A stretch of DNA of 64,000 nt from Schumannella soli (GTDB lineage Bacteria; Actinomycetota; Actinomycetes; Actinomycetales; Microbacteriaceae), in contig NZ_VHQG01000003.1 in NCBI RefSeq assembly GCF_006517435.1, positions 23,511 to 87,510 on the forward strand, given 5' to 3'. This document shows positions 9,561 through 17,233 of the stretch, piece by piece; within the stretch, counting starts at the first letter, position 1, and every line of letters begins with the position of its first letter. The notes under the pieces were generated by a model. The model worked only from the letters and a program-made list of their open reading frames with translations, was not told where the DNA came from and did not search any database. Made by a program: the position numbers and the translations under genes.

Positions 9561-10184
9561 ATGGCCTCCGCACTGGATCGCACCCTCGACATCGTCGACT
9601 ACGACCTCGGGTTCGCCGAGGGCTGGCTCGCCCTCCCGCTCGGCGAGACTGCGGGCGCCGACGGGGCCGGGGCCCGGCTCACGGCCGAGCTCGGCGTCGA
9701 GGGACCCGCCGCCGAGTCGCTCCGCTCGCAGCTCGACGAGCTGCAGCGCGAGCTGCAGTCGATCGACGACCCCGGCATGACCGCCGTCGTCTGGGCCCCG
9801 TATCCCGAGACCGGCACGATCGCCTGCTCGCTGACCTTCCGTCTGGCCGAGATCGGCCGCGACGACACCGCCGAGGTGTTCGCCGCCGAGATGGAGCAGG
9901 ATGCCGGCGCGGCCGACGACGGCTACCAGTTCGCCGAGGTCGGCGTCTGGCAGCACGACATCCCCGCCGGTCGCATGGTCGGCGCACGGCAGCTGATCCT
10001 CGACGGCGACGCCGAGACGGGCCGCGTCGTCGACCGCGTGCTCTACGGGGTCTTCGTGCCGGGCGCACGCCAGATGGTGCAGCTCATCTTCACCGCGGCC
10101 GGCGTCGGCTCGTTCGAGGACATCGCCGCCGAGACCCAGGAGATCGTCGCCACCCTGCGGGTGCGCACCGAGGAGGCACGATGA
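9561..10184 (+). CDS. uncharacterised T7SS-operon protein 1
   Basis: This 207-residue soluble protein starts at an ATG two bases after the stop of the effector-like gene and overlaps the next gene by ATGA, so it is translationally coupled on both sides. It has no signal peptide or membrane segment. The second half has alternating beta stretches ending in VDRVLYGVFVPGARQMVQLI and a C-terminal helix FEDIAAETQEIVATLRV. This pattern recalls PsbP/Mog1/DUF1795-type alpha-beta proteins. The downstream neighbour ends in the same style (LEYWFPTPAGDLLSLLVSVP, then a helix), so the two may be distant paralogues. Position suggests a chaperone, immunity protein or export accessory. No known family was recognised with confidence. 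Confidence 0.7.
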   Translation: MASALDRTLDIVDYDLGFAEGWLALPLGETAGADGAGARLTAELGVEGPAAESLRSQLDELQRELQSIDDPGMTAVVWAPYPETGTIACSLTFRLAEIGRDDTAEVFAAEMEQDAGAADDGYQFAEVGVWQHDIPAGRMVGARQLILDGDAETGRVVDRVLYGVFVPGARQMVQLIFTAAGVGSFEDIAAETQEIVATLRVRTEEAR

Positions 10185-10843
10185 CCGACACCGCCCCCGA
10201 TCTGACCGCAGCCCGGTCGGCCGACGAGACCTTCGCCATCCTGCTGCCCGGCACCTGGGCCGGCATCCCGATGACCGACGCCGCCGCGATCGAGCGCCGC
10301 GCCAAGGAGATCGTCAAGCACCAGGTGCCGCGCGACGACCAGCTCGCCCGGATGCGCCGCGTCGTGCGCGACGAGATGATCGCCGGCGCGACGAAGGCCG
10401 CCGAGAACGGCGCCGTGCTGTTCGCCGTGGCACTCGAGATCCTTCCGTCCGTGCCGTTCCCCGCCGCGGTGATCGCATTCGAACAGGGCTGGCCGCCCGC
10501 CGCCCCGGCAGCCGAGGACGGCGAGACGGGCCGCCTGGCCAGGGCCTTCCCCGACGGCACGGTGCTCGAGGGAGGATCGGGATACGTGCTGCGCCGCTCC
10601 GAGCTCGGCACCGAGACGGTCGGAGAGACCGAGTTCCCCGAGCTGAGCCTGGAGTACTGGTTCCCCACCCCGGCCGGCGACCTGCTGAGCCTGCTCGTGT
10701 CGGTTCCGATGTGCCAGGATGCGCAGCTGTTCACCGCCTTCTTCGACGCGGTGGCGGATTCGGTCCGCTGGCGCGAGCCGGCGCCTGCCGTCGCGGCCGC
10801 TCCCACCGCAGAGTCCGCCGCGCCGGCGGATCCGACGACCTGA
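10181..10843 (+). CDS. uncharacterised T7SS-operon protein 2
   Basis: This 220-residue soluble protein begins at the ATG overlapping the previous stop (ATGA, 10181-10184). The N-terminus carries ETFAILLPGTWAGIPM and a basic helical stretch KEIVKHQVPRDDQLARMRR. The body alternates strands and loops and ends with FPELSLEYWFPTPAGDLLSL and a helix FTAFFDAVADSVRW, then an Ala/Pro tail. The overall form is like its upstream neighbour and like DUF1795/PsbP-fold proteins, but that is only a resemblance. It is the last gene of the palindrome-B operon before a 138-base gap. Tight coupling to the effector-like gene argues for a joint function. Confidence 0.7.
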   Translation: MTDTAPDLTAARSADETFAILLPGTWAGIPMTDAAAIERRAKEIVKHQVPRDDQLARMRRVVRDEMIAGATKAAENGAVLFAVALEILPSVPFPAAVIAFEQGWPPAAPAAEDGETGRLARAFPDGTVLEGGSGYVLRRSELGTETVGETEFPELSLEYWFPTPAGDLLSLLVSVPMCQDAQLFTAFFDAVADSVRWREPAPAVAAAPTAESAAPADPTT

Positions 10844-10981
10844 GCCTCACCGGACCGACCCTCGTCGCACCGCGCGGTCCGCGGCCTCGCCGAGCTCCGC
10901 CGTGAACGACGACGTCCGGGCCGTGCGCTCTCCTGTGGATGATCCGCATCGCCGCCGAGCCCGCATGACAGACTCGAGGCG

Positions 10982-11818
10982 ATGTCGAGCGATCACACGT
11001 CCCCTGCCCGACGCGACCGGCGCGGTCGCCACCCTCGCGGCCGCCGCGGTCCCCTCGGGGTCGTGCTCGTCGCCGCCGGACTGGTGGTGCTGGGAGTGCC
11101 GGTCGCCGCGCTCGTCGGCGGCGGCGCCCTCGCGCTGCTGATCGCGGCGGCGGGCGGCGACGCCGGCGCGCTGTCGCCGGTGGTCGTCTTCGCCCAGCCG
11201 ATGACCGTGGGGATCGCGGCGCTCATCGCGACGTGCTTCCTCATCCCCGGCGAGCAGCTGCGACGCGGCGAGATCGTCGCGAATCCCGACGCCGACGGCG
11301 CCGTGAACGTGTCCCGATTCCGGCCGCTGTCGAGCGGATGGCACCTCTTCTGGGCGCTGCTGTCGCTCGCGCTGATCGTCGGCATGCTCGTCGCAGCGGT
11401 GCCGGCGACGCTGCTCGACCAGGACGCGCTCGACGTGCCGTCGTCGGCCGACCCGCGGCCGAGCTGGCTGCTCGTGTCGCTGCTGTTCCTGCCGCTGCCG
11501 TTCGTGGCCCTGGCCTCGCTGGCGAAGAAGACGCACTGGATGCGGGTCGGCGCGATCGCGGATCATCCTCGGCGCGCGGCCTGGCGCTGGGTGACCTATC
11601 GCTGGCGTCTCGACCTGTGGACGGTCGCCCTCGGTGTCGCGGTCGCCCAATGGGGGGCGTTCCTCGGCTGGGGGCTCTCCGACGAGGACGCCGAGGCGGG
11701 CATCGCAGTCGGCACCGTCACGGTCGTGCTGGGCCTCGGACTGCTCGTACTGGGCTTCTGGCTGGGTCGTGGAGCCCCGAAGTCGGGCGAGCTGCCCACG
11801 ACCGGCGAATCCCTCTGA
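10982..11818 (+). CDS. polytopic membrane protein of unknown function
   Basis: This 278-residue protein has a basic, Arg-rich N-terminus (about 25 residues) and roughly six membrane segments: PLGVVLVAAGLVVLGVPVAA, VVVFAQPMTVGIAALIATCF, WHLFWALLSLALIVGMLVAA, WLLVSLLFLPLPFVALASL, LWTVALGVAVAQWGAFLGW and VVLGLGLLVLGFWLG. The start is an ATG at 10982 after a 138-base gap that holds no other gene, with no strong ribosome site. It is convergent to the WXG100 gene. No family signature was recognised. In this location it could be a membrane partner of the export machine, but there is no direct evidence. A perfect 17-bp tandem duplication spans its stop codon. Confidence 0.7.
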   Translation: MSSDHTSPARRDRRGRHPRGRRGPLGVVLVAAGLVVLGVPVAALVGGGALALLIAAAGGDAGALSPVVVFAQPMTVGIAALIATCFLIPGEQLRRGEIVANPDADGAVNVSRFRPLSSGWHLFWALLSLALIVGMLVAAVPATLLDQDALDVPSSADPRPSWLLVSLLFLPLPFVALASLAKKTHWMRVGAIADHPRRAAWRWVTYRWRLDLWTVALGVAVAQWGAFLGWGLSDEDAEAGIAVGTVTVVLGLGLLVLGFWLGRGAPKSGELPTTGESL

Positions 11819-11834
11819 CCGGCGAATCCCTCTG
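11801..11834. repeat. 17-bp tandem duplication across a stop codon
   Basis: ACCGGCGAATCCCTCTG occurs twice head to tail (11801-11817 and 11818-11834). The first copy contains the last codons and the TG of the membrane-protein stop codon. The stop is formed with the first A of the second copy, so the protein end is unaffected. It looks like a recent replication-slippage event. Confidence 0.85.
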
Positions 11835-11882
11835 ACCGGGGCCGACGGCTGACGCCTGCGCGACGGGTTCGGTCCCGCGCAC

Positions 11883-12010
11883 GCGAGACCGGGCCCCCGT
11901 CTCGCGACGCATCGGATCTGCTGACGACCGTGTGGTCGATCCGATGCGCCGCCGGACGGAGGCCCGGTGACAGACGAGAGGCGCGGCCGGATCCCCCGAT
12001 CCGCCGCGCC
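11883..12010. terminator. three consecutive hairpins between convergent genes
   Basis: The 214 bases between the convergent membrane-protein and WXG100 genes hold three strong inverted repeats. One is GCGAGAC/GTCTCGC (11883-11905). One is CGCATCGGATC/GATCCGATGCG (11908-11948, 11-bp arms, 19-base loop). One is GGCGCGG-CGGATC/GATCCG-CCGCGCC (11980-12010, 13 pairs with one bulge and a CCCC loop). None has a long T-run. Together they are well placed to end transcription from both sides. Nothing else was seen in this gap. Confidence 0.6.
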
Positions 12011-12032
12011 CCGTCGTGGTGAGGCTGCTGAC

Positions 12033-12329
12033 TCAGCCGCCGATGCCCTTGGCGAGCTCGCTGTCGACGTTCTGCAGAGCCTCGGCCGCCTTGGTGAGGA
12101 ACTGCGACATGCCGTCGAGTCCGCCGACCGCGTCGGTGGTGCCCTTGGTGAACTGCTCGTACGAGGTGTGGAACGCGCCCGACGCCGAGTCGGTCACGAA
12201 GCCGCCGTTGACGAGGCCGTTGACCAGGGTCTGCAGCTCGGTGAGCTTCGCGGTGATGTCGTCCTTGCCGGCGATGAGGCGGTGGGCGGCATCGTTCATG
12301 TCGCTGTAGGTGACGTTGACGTTAGCCAT
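12033..12329 (-). CDS. WXG100 family (ESAT-6-like) T7SS substrate
   Basis: This is a 98-residue protein of the ESAT-6/WXG100 type: small, helical, secreted as a dimer by type VII systems. Helix 1 runs from MANVNVTYSDMNDAAHRLIAG. The turn carries VNGGFVTDSASGAFHTSYEQF. Helix 2 ends in NVDSELAKGIGG. The canonical W-x-G turn is replaced by GGF, although the distal SGAF...Y pattern of the family is kept. The ATG at 12329 has AAGGAG 11 bases upstream; a GTG directly abutting the AAGGAG is too close. A promoter with TAGATT (12396 to 12391) and palindrome C lies upstream, so it can be transcribed separately from the operon that ends just before it. Confidence 0.88.
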   Translation of the reverse strand: MANVNVTYSDMNDAAHRLIAGKDDITAKLTELQTLVNGLVNGGFVTDSASGAFHTSYEQFTKGTTDAVGGLDGMSQFLTKAAEALQNVDSELAKGIGG

Positions 12330-12390
12330 GGGGCCGATCACTCCTTAGTTGGGTCCTGAGGCCATCCCTCTCAGGTGACCGAGTGCCTTC

Positions 12391-12396
12391 AATCTA
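12391..12396 (-). promoter_or_regulatory. -10 box of the WXG100 promoter
   Basis: TAGATT on the minus strand lies exactly 21 bases after palindrome C and about 60 bases before the WXG100 ATG. It has the TAGNNT form seen at other promoters in this window. No clear -35 hexamer is visible, which suggests an activator- or operator-dependent promoter. Confidence 0.5.
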
Positions 12397-12417
12397 TGTC
12401 GAAGGGCGCTCGAGAAA

Positions 12418-12437
12418 AATGGGCACCGGTCCCCATC
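12418..12437. promoter_or_regulatory. palindrome C of the T7SS-like cluster
   Basis: Read on the minus strand this is GATGGGGACCGGTGCCCATT, an 8-4-8 inverted repeat with two imperfect positions. It sits in the 126-base gap between the transglutaminase-like gene and the WXG100 gene. The spacer to the -10 box is 21 bases with CGAGC at positions 6-10, identical in length and motif placement to palindrome B. Confidence 0.7.
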
Positions 12438-12455
12438 AGGGTCATCCCGGGGCGG

Positions 12456-14870
12456 TCACAGCTCCGGCGCGTCCGAGCCGGAGGGGCGGCGCGCGGCGGA
12501 GGCGACCGCCGCGGCGGAGAGCCGCCCGGCCCAGCGGCGCACCGCGCCGACGCGGTAGCGGCTCAGCAGCCGGCGGGTGCGCCCGGCCGCCGTCCCGGCG
12601 CCGTCGACGACCCCGAGCGCTTCCGTCCAGGCGGCGTCCGCCCGGTCGGCGTCGACATCCTGACCGGCGAAGACGGCACGGTCGGTGCGCTCGGCCAGCA
12701 GGGTCACTCCGGCGCCGTGCTCGCCGAGTGCGGGTGCGAGGCCCGCCGCGACGAGCGGACGGGTGACCCGGGTCGGCGGGTCGTAGCCGAGCTCGCTGAG
12801 CCGATCGACCATCTCGTCCCAGGCTCCCGCGACCGAGCGGTCGCCTCCGGGCCCGCGACGGCGTCGCATCCGCCGCCGCTTGAGCAACGCGATGACGAGC
12901 ATCGGCAGGAACACGACGGCGAGGGGGATGAGGATGCTCAGCGCGAGCGGGATCACCCAGCCCGGCAGCTGGAACAGATTGTCGTCGTCTTTGTCGGAGT
13001 CGTCGATCTCGACCGGGGTGATCAGGTCGTCCTGGTCGTTCTCGGTGCGCGGAGGCTGCCGCACCTGCGGCTGCGGCTCGGTCTTCGGCTTCGGCGTCTG
13101 ATCCTGCGGCACGTCGGTGTCGTCGGGCGTCGGGTAGAACGGCAGCCAGCCGACGCTCTGGAAGGCCACCTCGACCCAGGCGGTGACGTTCTCGCCCGTG
13201 ACGATCGCCGTGCCGCCGTCTTTCGGCACGGTCGGCTTGAAGCCCATCACGACGCGGGTGGGCATGTTGAGGCTGCGCGTCATGAGGGCCATGAGCGAGG
13301 CGTACTGCTCCTCGTCGCCGACCATGTGCTGCGCCGTGATCATCTCGGCCATGCGGTCGCTGCCCTGGCCGGCGCGCGAGGGCGCCTGGTCGGAGGCGGT
13401 GCCGTGGCTGAGGAAGCCCGTCGTCGACAGGGTGTCGGCGATCGCCTGCACCTGGTCGATGGGCGACTTCTTCTCGGCGATGATCTCGCCGGCCTTCGCG
13501 GCGACGACGTCGGGGATGTTGCGCACGGGCGGCAGGGCCATGGATGCGGTGGGCACGTCGGCCAGGCTCTTCTGGTCGACCTGCTTCTGGCTGACCGCGG
13601 CGACGCGGTACTCGTCGCCCTTCTTGAGTCCCGTCGTCATGACCGCGGTGCCGGTGGCGGCGTTGTAGCGCACATCCTCGCCGCTGCCGCCACGCACGTC
13701 GTCGACGTCGAGCGAGGTCGCGTAACCGGAGTCGGGCACCCACACGTCGGAGTAGCCGTCGACGGTCACGTCGAGGGTGCGCTTCGCTCCGGCCGTGGCG
13801 AAGGGGGCCTTCGGGATCGTGCGCCCCACGAGCCGGAAGCTGCCCGAGCCCTGCACGTCGACATCCGCCCCGGCGACGCCCCAGACGACGCCGTCGTAGG
13901 TGTCCATGGTCGCGAGGCGCAGGTAGTCGCCGTCGCGCAGGCCGCGCACCGTGAAGAGCTTCGTGTCGTCGAGATCCTTCGTGTACTTGCGGAATCCGGC
14001 GAGCGGCGCCGGGTAGTCGAGCGGCTCGAAGGGCGGCTGGATCTGCTCGCGCAGCACGAAGCGGTTCGCCGGTGCGGGGGCGAGCAGGGTTCCGCCGATC
14101 ACGCCGACGATGACCGCGGCGACGACCACGATCGCGGTGCCGGCGATCTTGCGGCGCAGCAGCAGGCTCCCGCTGCCGACGTTGAGACGCCCGCCTTCGC
14201 GGCGACGCCAGCCGAGCCAGATCAGCGCGATCGCGGCGAAGGCGACGCCGCGCACGGCCGCGAAGTACGGCTCGTCGGTGCCGAGCAGCACGCCGGCGAC
14301 GTAGAGCACGGCCGGGCCGATCAGCAGCAGAGAGGCGCGCCCCACGGTGCGGCGGCGCTCGGCGAGCCAGCGGGTCGCGAGCGTGACCGAGACCAGCGCG
14401 ATCAACCAGGTGCTGACGTAGGGCACCGCGTTGACGTAATACGGCAGGCTGACCGGCGCCCGCAGCGTGAGCAGGTCGGCCCAGCCGAAGACGGCGCCGA
14501 CGGCGAGGCCCGAGAGCGTCTGCAGGGTCGGCAGCACGTGCAGCAGCGCCTGCTCGGGGATCGCGAGTGCGCTGCCGAGCAGGAAGTAGGCGACGACCGC
14601 GATCGCGACGGTCGTGAGCGCGCCGAATCGGTAGCGGGCCGCGAGGATCGCGACTCCCCCGCCGACGACGAGGCCGCCGACGCCGGCGAGCAGGTAGCCG
14701 AGGTCGGTGAACGCCGTGCCGAGGCCGACGAGGCCGATCAGGGTGAGCGCGGCGATGACGCCGATGTCGGCCCCGGTGCGCAGGCTGATCGCGCGCGGCG
14801 CGAGATGCGCGTCATCCGCGCCGTCGGGCCGCGTCGGGATCGAGGTGACGGTCTCGGCGGCGGCGCTCAC
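12456..14870 (-). CDS. transglutaminase-like (TgpA-type) membrane protein, active site lost
   Basis: This 804-residue membrane protein belongs to the TgpA/DUF3488-transglutaminase family. About five to six hydrophobic segments occupy residues 30-215, a large extracytoplasmic region follows, then a transglutaminase core at about 440-580, a Pro/Gln/Thr linker, one further membrane helix (VIPLALSILIPLAVVFLPML) and a cytosolic tail. The fold markers are conserved (NMPTRVVMGFKP, TAWVEVAFQSVGW), but the catalytic triad is gone. The usual GxCxxYA reads GDEEQYA (Cys to Glu), HAWVEV reads TAWVEV (His to Thr), and the DPT motif reads YPT (Asp to Tyr). The GTG start overlaps the DUF58 stop (GTGA). It is the last member of the MoxR-DUF58-transglutaminase set and probably acts as a binding or scaffold protein. 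Confidence 0.85.
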   Translation of the reverse strand: MSAAAETVTSIPTRPDGADDAHLAPRAISLRTGADIGVIAALTLIGLVGLGTAFTDLGYLLAGVGGLVVGGGVAILAARYRFGALTTVAIAVVAYFLLGSALAIPEQALLHVLPTLQTLSGLAVGAVFGWADLLTLRAPVSLPYYVNAVPYVSTWLIALVSVTLATRWLAERRRTVGRASLLLIGPAVLYVAGVLLGTDEPYFAAVRGVAFAAIALIWLGWRRREGGRLNVGSGSLLLRRKIAGTAIVVVAAVIVGVIGGTLLAPAPANRFVLREQIQPPFEPLDYPAPLAGFRKYTKDLDDTKLFTVRGLRDGDYLRLATMDTYDGVVWGVAGADVDVQGSGSFRLVGRTIPKAPFATAGAKRTLDVTVDGYSDVWVPDSGYATSLDVDDVRGGSGEDVRYNAATGTAVMTTGLKKGDEYRVAAVSQKQVDQKSLADVPTASMALPPVRNIPDVVAAKAGEIIAEKKSPIDQVQAIADTLSTTGFLSHGTASDQAPSRAGQGSDRMAEMITAQHMVGDEEQYASLMALMTRSLNMPTRVVMGFKPTVPKDGGTAIVTGENVTAWVEVAFQSVGWLPFYPTPDDTDVPQDQTPKPKTEPQPQVRQPPRTENDQDDLITPVEIDDSDKDDDNLFQLPGWVIPLALSILIPLAVVFLPMLVIALLKRRRMRRRRGPGGDRSVAGAWDEMVDRLSELGYDPPTRVTRPLVAAGLAPALGEHGAGVTLLAERTDRAVFAGQDVDADRADAAWTEALGVVDGAGTAAGRTRRLLSRYRVGAVRRWAGRLSAAAVASAARRPSGSDAPEL

Positions 14871-16249
14871 GACATCCTCCGCACGATCTTCTGCAGGTCG
14901 GCGAGCTCGCCGATCGTGCCGACCCGCAGGCCGCTGATCGACGCGAGGCGCGGCGTCGCGCCCACCTCGGTGCGGAATCCGACGGTCTGGGTGTCGAGGC
15001 CGAAGAGTCGCTCGACCGCGCGGAAGTCGGTGAGCGGCATGAGCGATCCGGCGACGATCATGGCGACGCTGGGCGGCGGCAGGCGCAGGGTCGCCTGCCG
15101 CGCGAACTCGCGGGGGTTCGGGTAGGGGCTCGTGATGGGCTCGAGCCGGCAGCTGTCGTCGAGCATCGCCGTCAGGGTCATGGTGCGCAGCTGCCGCTGC
15201 TCGCTCACGACGCTGACGCGGGTGCCGTCGCGGATGACCTGCTGCGCGAGCGAGGCCATGACCGAGACGGCGAGCTCGTACTCGGCCTCGTCGACGTACC
15301 AGCGGCGGTCGGAGCTGAACACGATCGTGAGCTGCGAGCGGCGCGTCTCCTCGAACTGCCGCACCATGAGCTGCCCGGTGCGCGCCGAGGTGCGCCAATG
15401 CACGTAGCGGCGGTCGTCGCCCGGCTCGTAGGCGCGCAGCGCGTGGAACGAGATGTCGTTGTTGGTGATGGTCTTCGTCGTCTCGCCCTCGAGGTCGCGG
15501 ACGAGGCCGGCGGCGCTCGGCGCGAGGCGGGCCGTGAGCGGATGCACGAACAGCTCGACCGGCTCGGTCCAGCGCACGGTGCGGCGCAGCAGGCCGAGCT
15601 GGTCGCCGCGCACCGAGACGGCGGGCCCCGCCACGATGACCGCGCGCCGGTTCGTCGGCACGGCGAACAGCTCCTCGTGCTCGGCCTCGGGGGCGAGCGG
15701 CGGGATGACGAACTCGGCTAGCCCGGCGCCGACCGGCAGCTCGATGCGCGCCGGGGTGCTGCGCTTGGCCTTCGTGTTGGCGACGAGCATCCGCCCGAGC
15801 GCGCGCTCGCCCGCGACGACCCGGCGCGGCGTGAGCTCGATCAGCACGCGGAAGCTCGAGCGGCCGAAGACGAAGCCGACCGCCACGAGCAGCCCGGCGA
15901 GCAGGGTGATCGCGAGGTAGACGAACTCCTGCCAGCCGAGCAGGAACCCGGCGACGCCGAAGACGACGGCGGCGAGCAGCACGAGCCATCCCATGGCGCT
16001 GACGATGGCCAGGCGCGGGCGCAGCACGCCCCACAGCCGCGAGACGAGCAGCACGACGACCCGGGCGATGCCGGCGACGCGGCGGCCCAGCGCCGGGACC
16101 CAGCGAAGCCAGACCGGCCAGGCACGTCGAGCACGACGCCGCGCCCGCGAGCGGGCGACCGCGGCCTCGTCGGACGACGACTCCGAGCCGGTCGGCCCGG
16201 GGCCGATCGGCTGCGGCGCTCCGGCCGGCGGCTCGAGGGTCGTCGTCAT
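14867..16249 (-). CDS. DUF58 domain membrane protein
   Basis: This 460-residue protein has a Pro/Ser-rich then Arg-rich N-terminus, two or three membrane helices at about residues 75-125, and a DUF58 domain downstream. The DUF58 hallmark is FHALRAYEPGDDRRYVHWR followed by TSARTGQLMVRQFEETR, near residues 278-315. DUF58 proteins (von Willebrand factor A-like fold) almost always accompany MoxR ATPases, and that is so here: the start overlaps the MoxR stop by ATGA and the end overlaps the transglutaminase-like gene by GTGA. It is presumably a membrane client or adaptor of the MoxR chaperone. The biochemical role is not established in the family. Confidence 0.9.
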   Translation of the reverse strand: MTTTLEPPAGAPQPIGPGPTGSESSSDEAAVARSRARRRARRAWPVWLRWVPALGRRVAGIARVVVLLVSRLWGVLRPRLAIVSAMGWLVLLAAVVFGVAGFLLGWQEFVYLAITLLAGLLVAVGFVFGRSSFRVLIELTPRRVVAGERALGRMLVANTKAKRSTPARIELPVGAGLAEFVIPPLAPEAEHEELFAVPTNRRAVIVAGPAVSVRGDQLGLLRRTVRWTEPVELFVHPLTARLAPSAAGLVRDLEGETTKTITNNDISFHALRAYEPGDDRRYVHWRTSARTGQLMVRQFEETRRSQLTIVFSSDRRWYVDEAEYELAVSVMASLAQQVIRDGTRVSVVSEQRQLRTMTLTAMLDDSCRLEPITSPYPNPREFARQATLRLPPPSVAMIVAGSLMPLTDFRAVERLFGLDTQTVGFRTEVGATPRLASISGLRVGTIGELADLQKIVRRMS

Positions 16250-17214
16250 GCCGCGCGGTAGGCGGGCGGCTCGACGTCGACGAGGATGCGGTTCACGATG
16301 TCGTGCGCTGAGACGCCGGCGAACTCCGACTCCGGATCGACGATGATGCGGTGCGCGAGCACCGGAACGGCGAGCTCGCGCACATCGTCGGGGGTCACAT
16401 AGCCCCGGCCGCGCGACAGCGCCCAGGTCTTCGCGGCGCGGGCGAGCGCGAGGGCGCCGCGCATGCTGACGCCGAGCACGACATCCTTGTGGCTGCGGGT
16501 TCCGGTGACGATCTGCTGCAGGTACTGCATGACCGCCGGGTCGACGAAGACCTCGCTCGTGAGCTGCGCCATGCTCGCGACCGAGCCGGAGGCGATGATC
16601 GGCGAGACGAGCGAGGCGCGGGCCCGGTTCGACGACTCCATGAGCAGCGACACGGCGGTCGCGTCGTCGGGGTAGCCGAGCGAGGTCTTGATGAGGAAGC
16701 GGTCGAGCTGAGCCTCGGGCAGCGAGTAGGTGCCCGCCTGCTCGACCGGGTTCTGGGTCGCGATCACCATGAACGGCGCGCCGACCGAATGGCCGACGCC
16801 GTCGACCGTGACGACGCCCTCCTCCATCACCTCGAGCAGCGCCGACTGCGTCTTCGGGCTCGCGCGGTTGATCTCGTCGGCCAGCACGACCGAGGCGAAG
16901 ATCGGGCCCTTGTGGAACTCGAACACGCCCTTGCCCTGGTCGTAGATCGTGACGCCGGTCACGTCCGACGGCAGCAGGTCGGGGGTGAACTGGATGCGCG
17001 AGTTCGTGCCGTCGATCGTGTTCGCGATCGACTTCGCCAGCACGGTCTTGCCGGTGCCCGGGAAGTCCTCGAGCAGCACGTGCCCCTCGCTCAGCAGCGC
17101 GGTCACGACCAGGCGGATGACCTCCTTCTTGCCGACGATCGCGAGGTCGACGTTGTCGACGAGCTTCGTGAAGGCGTCGGCGAACCAGGTCGCCTGTTCT
17201 TCGCTGACGGGCAT
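16246..17214 (-). CDS. MoxR family AAA+ ATPase
   Basis: This 322-residue MoxR-type AAA+ ATPase is chaperone-like and usually partners DUF58/VWA proteins. Walker A is DFPGTGKTVLAKSI, Walker B is VVLADEINRASPKTQ, and VIATQNPVEQAGTYSLPEAQ (sensor 1) and LDRFL follow in order. The C-terminal lid has RGYVTPDDVRELAVPVLAHR. The ATG at 17214 is used here because AGGAG lies four bases upstream; the adjacent ATG at 17217 is possible. It lies about 20 bases behind the giant Ig/Fn3 gene and is coupled by ATGA to the DUF58 gene, so it is co-transcribed with both. Confidence 0.95.
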   Translation of the reverse strand: MPVSEEQATWFADAFTKLVDNVDLAIVGKKEVIRLVVTALLSEGHVLLEDFPGTGKTVLAKSIANTIDGTNSRIQFTPDLLPSDVTGVTIYDQGKGVFEFHKGPIFASVVLADEINRASPKTQSALLEVMEEGVVTVDGVGHSVGAPFMVIATQNPVEQAGTYSLPEAQLDRFLIKTSLGYPDDATAVSLLMESSNRARASLVSPIIASGSVASMAQLTSEVFVDPAVMQYLQQIVTGTRSHKDVVLGVSMRGALALARAAKTWALSRGRGYVTPDDVRELAVPVLAHRIIVDPESEFAGVSAHDIVNRILVDVEPPAYRAA

Positions 17215-17233
17215 CATGCTCCTGTTCGAGGGT

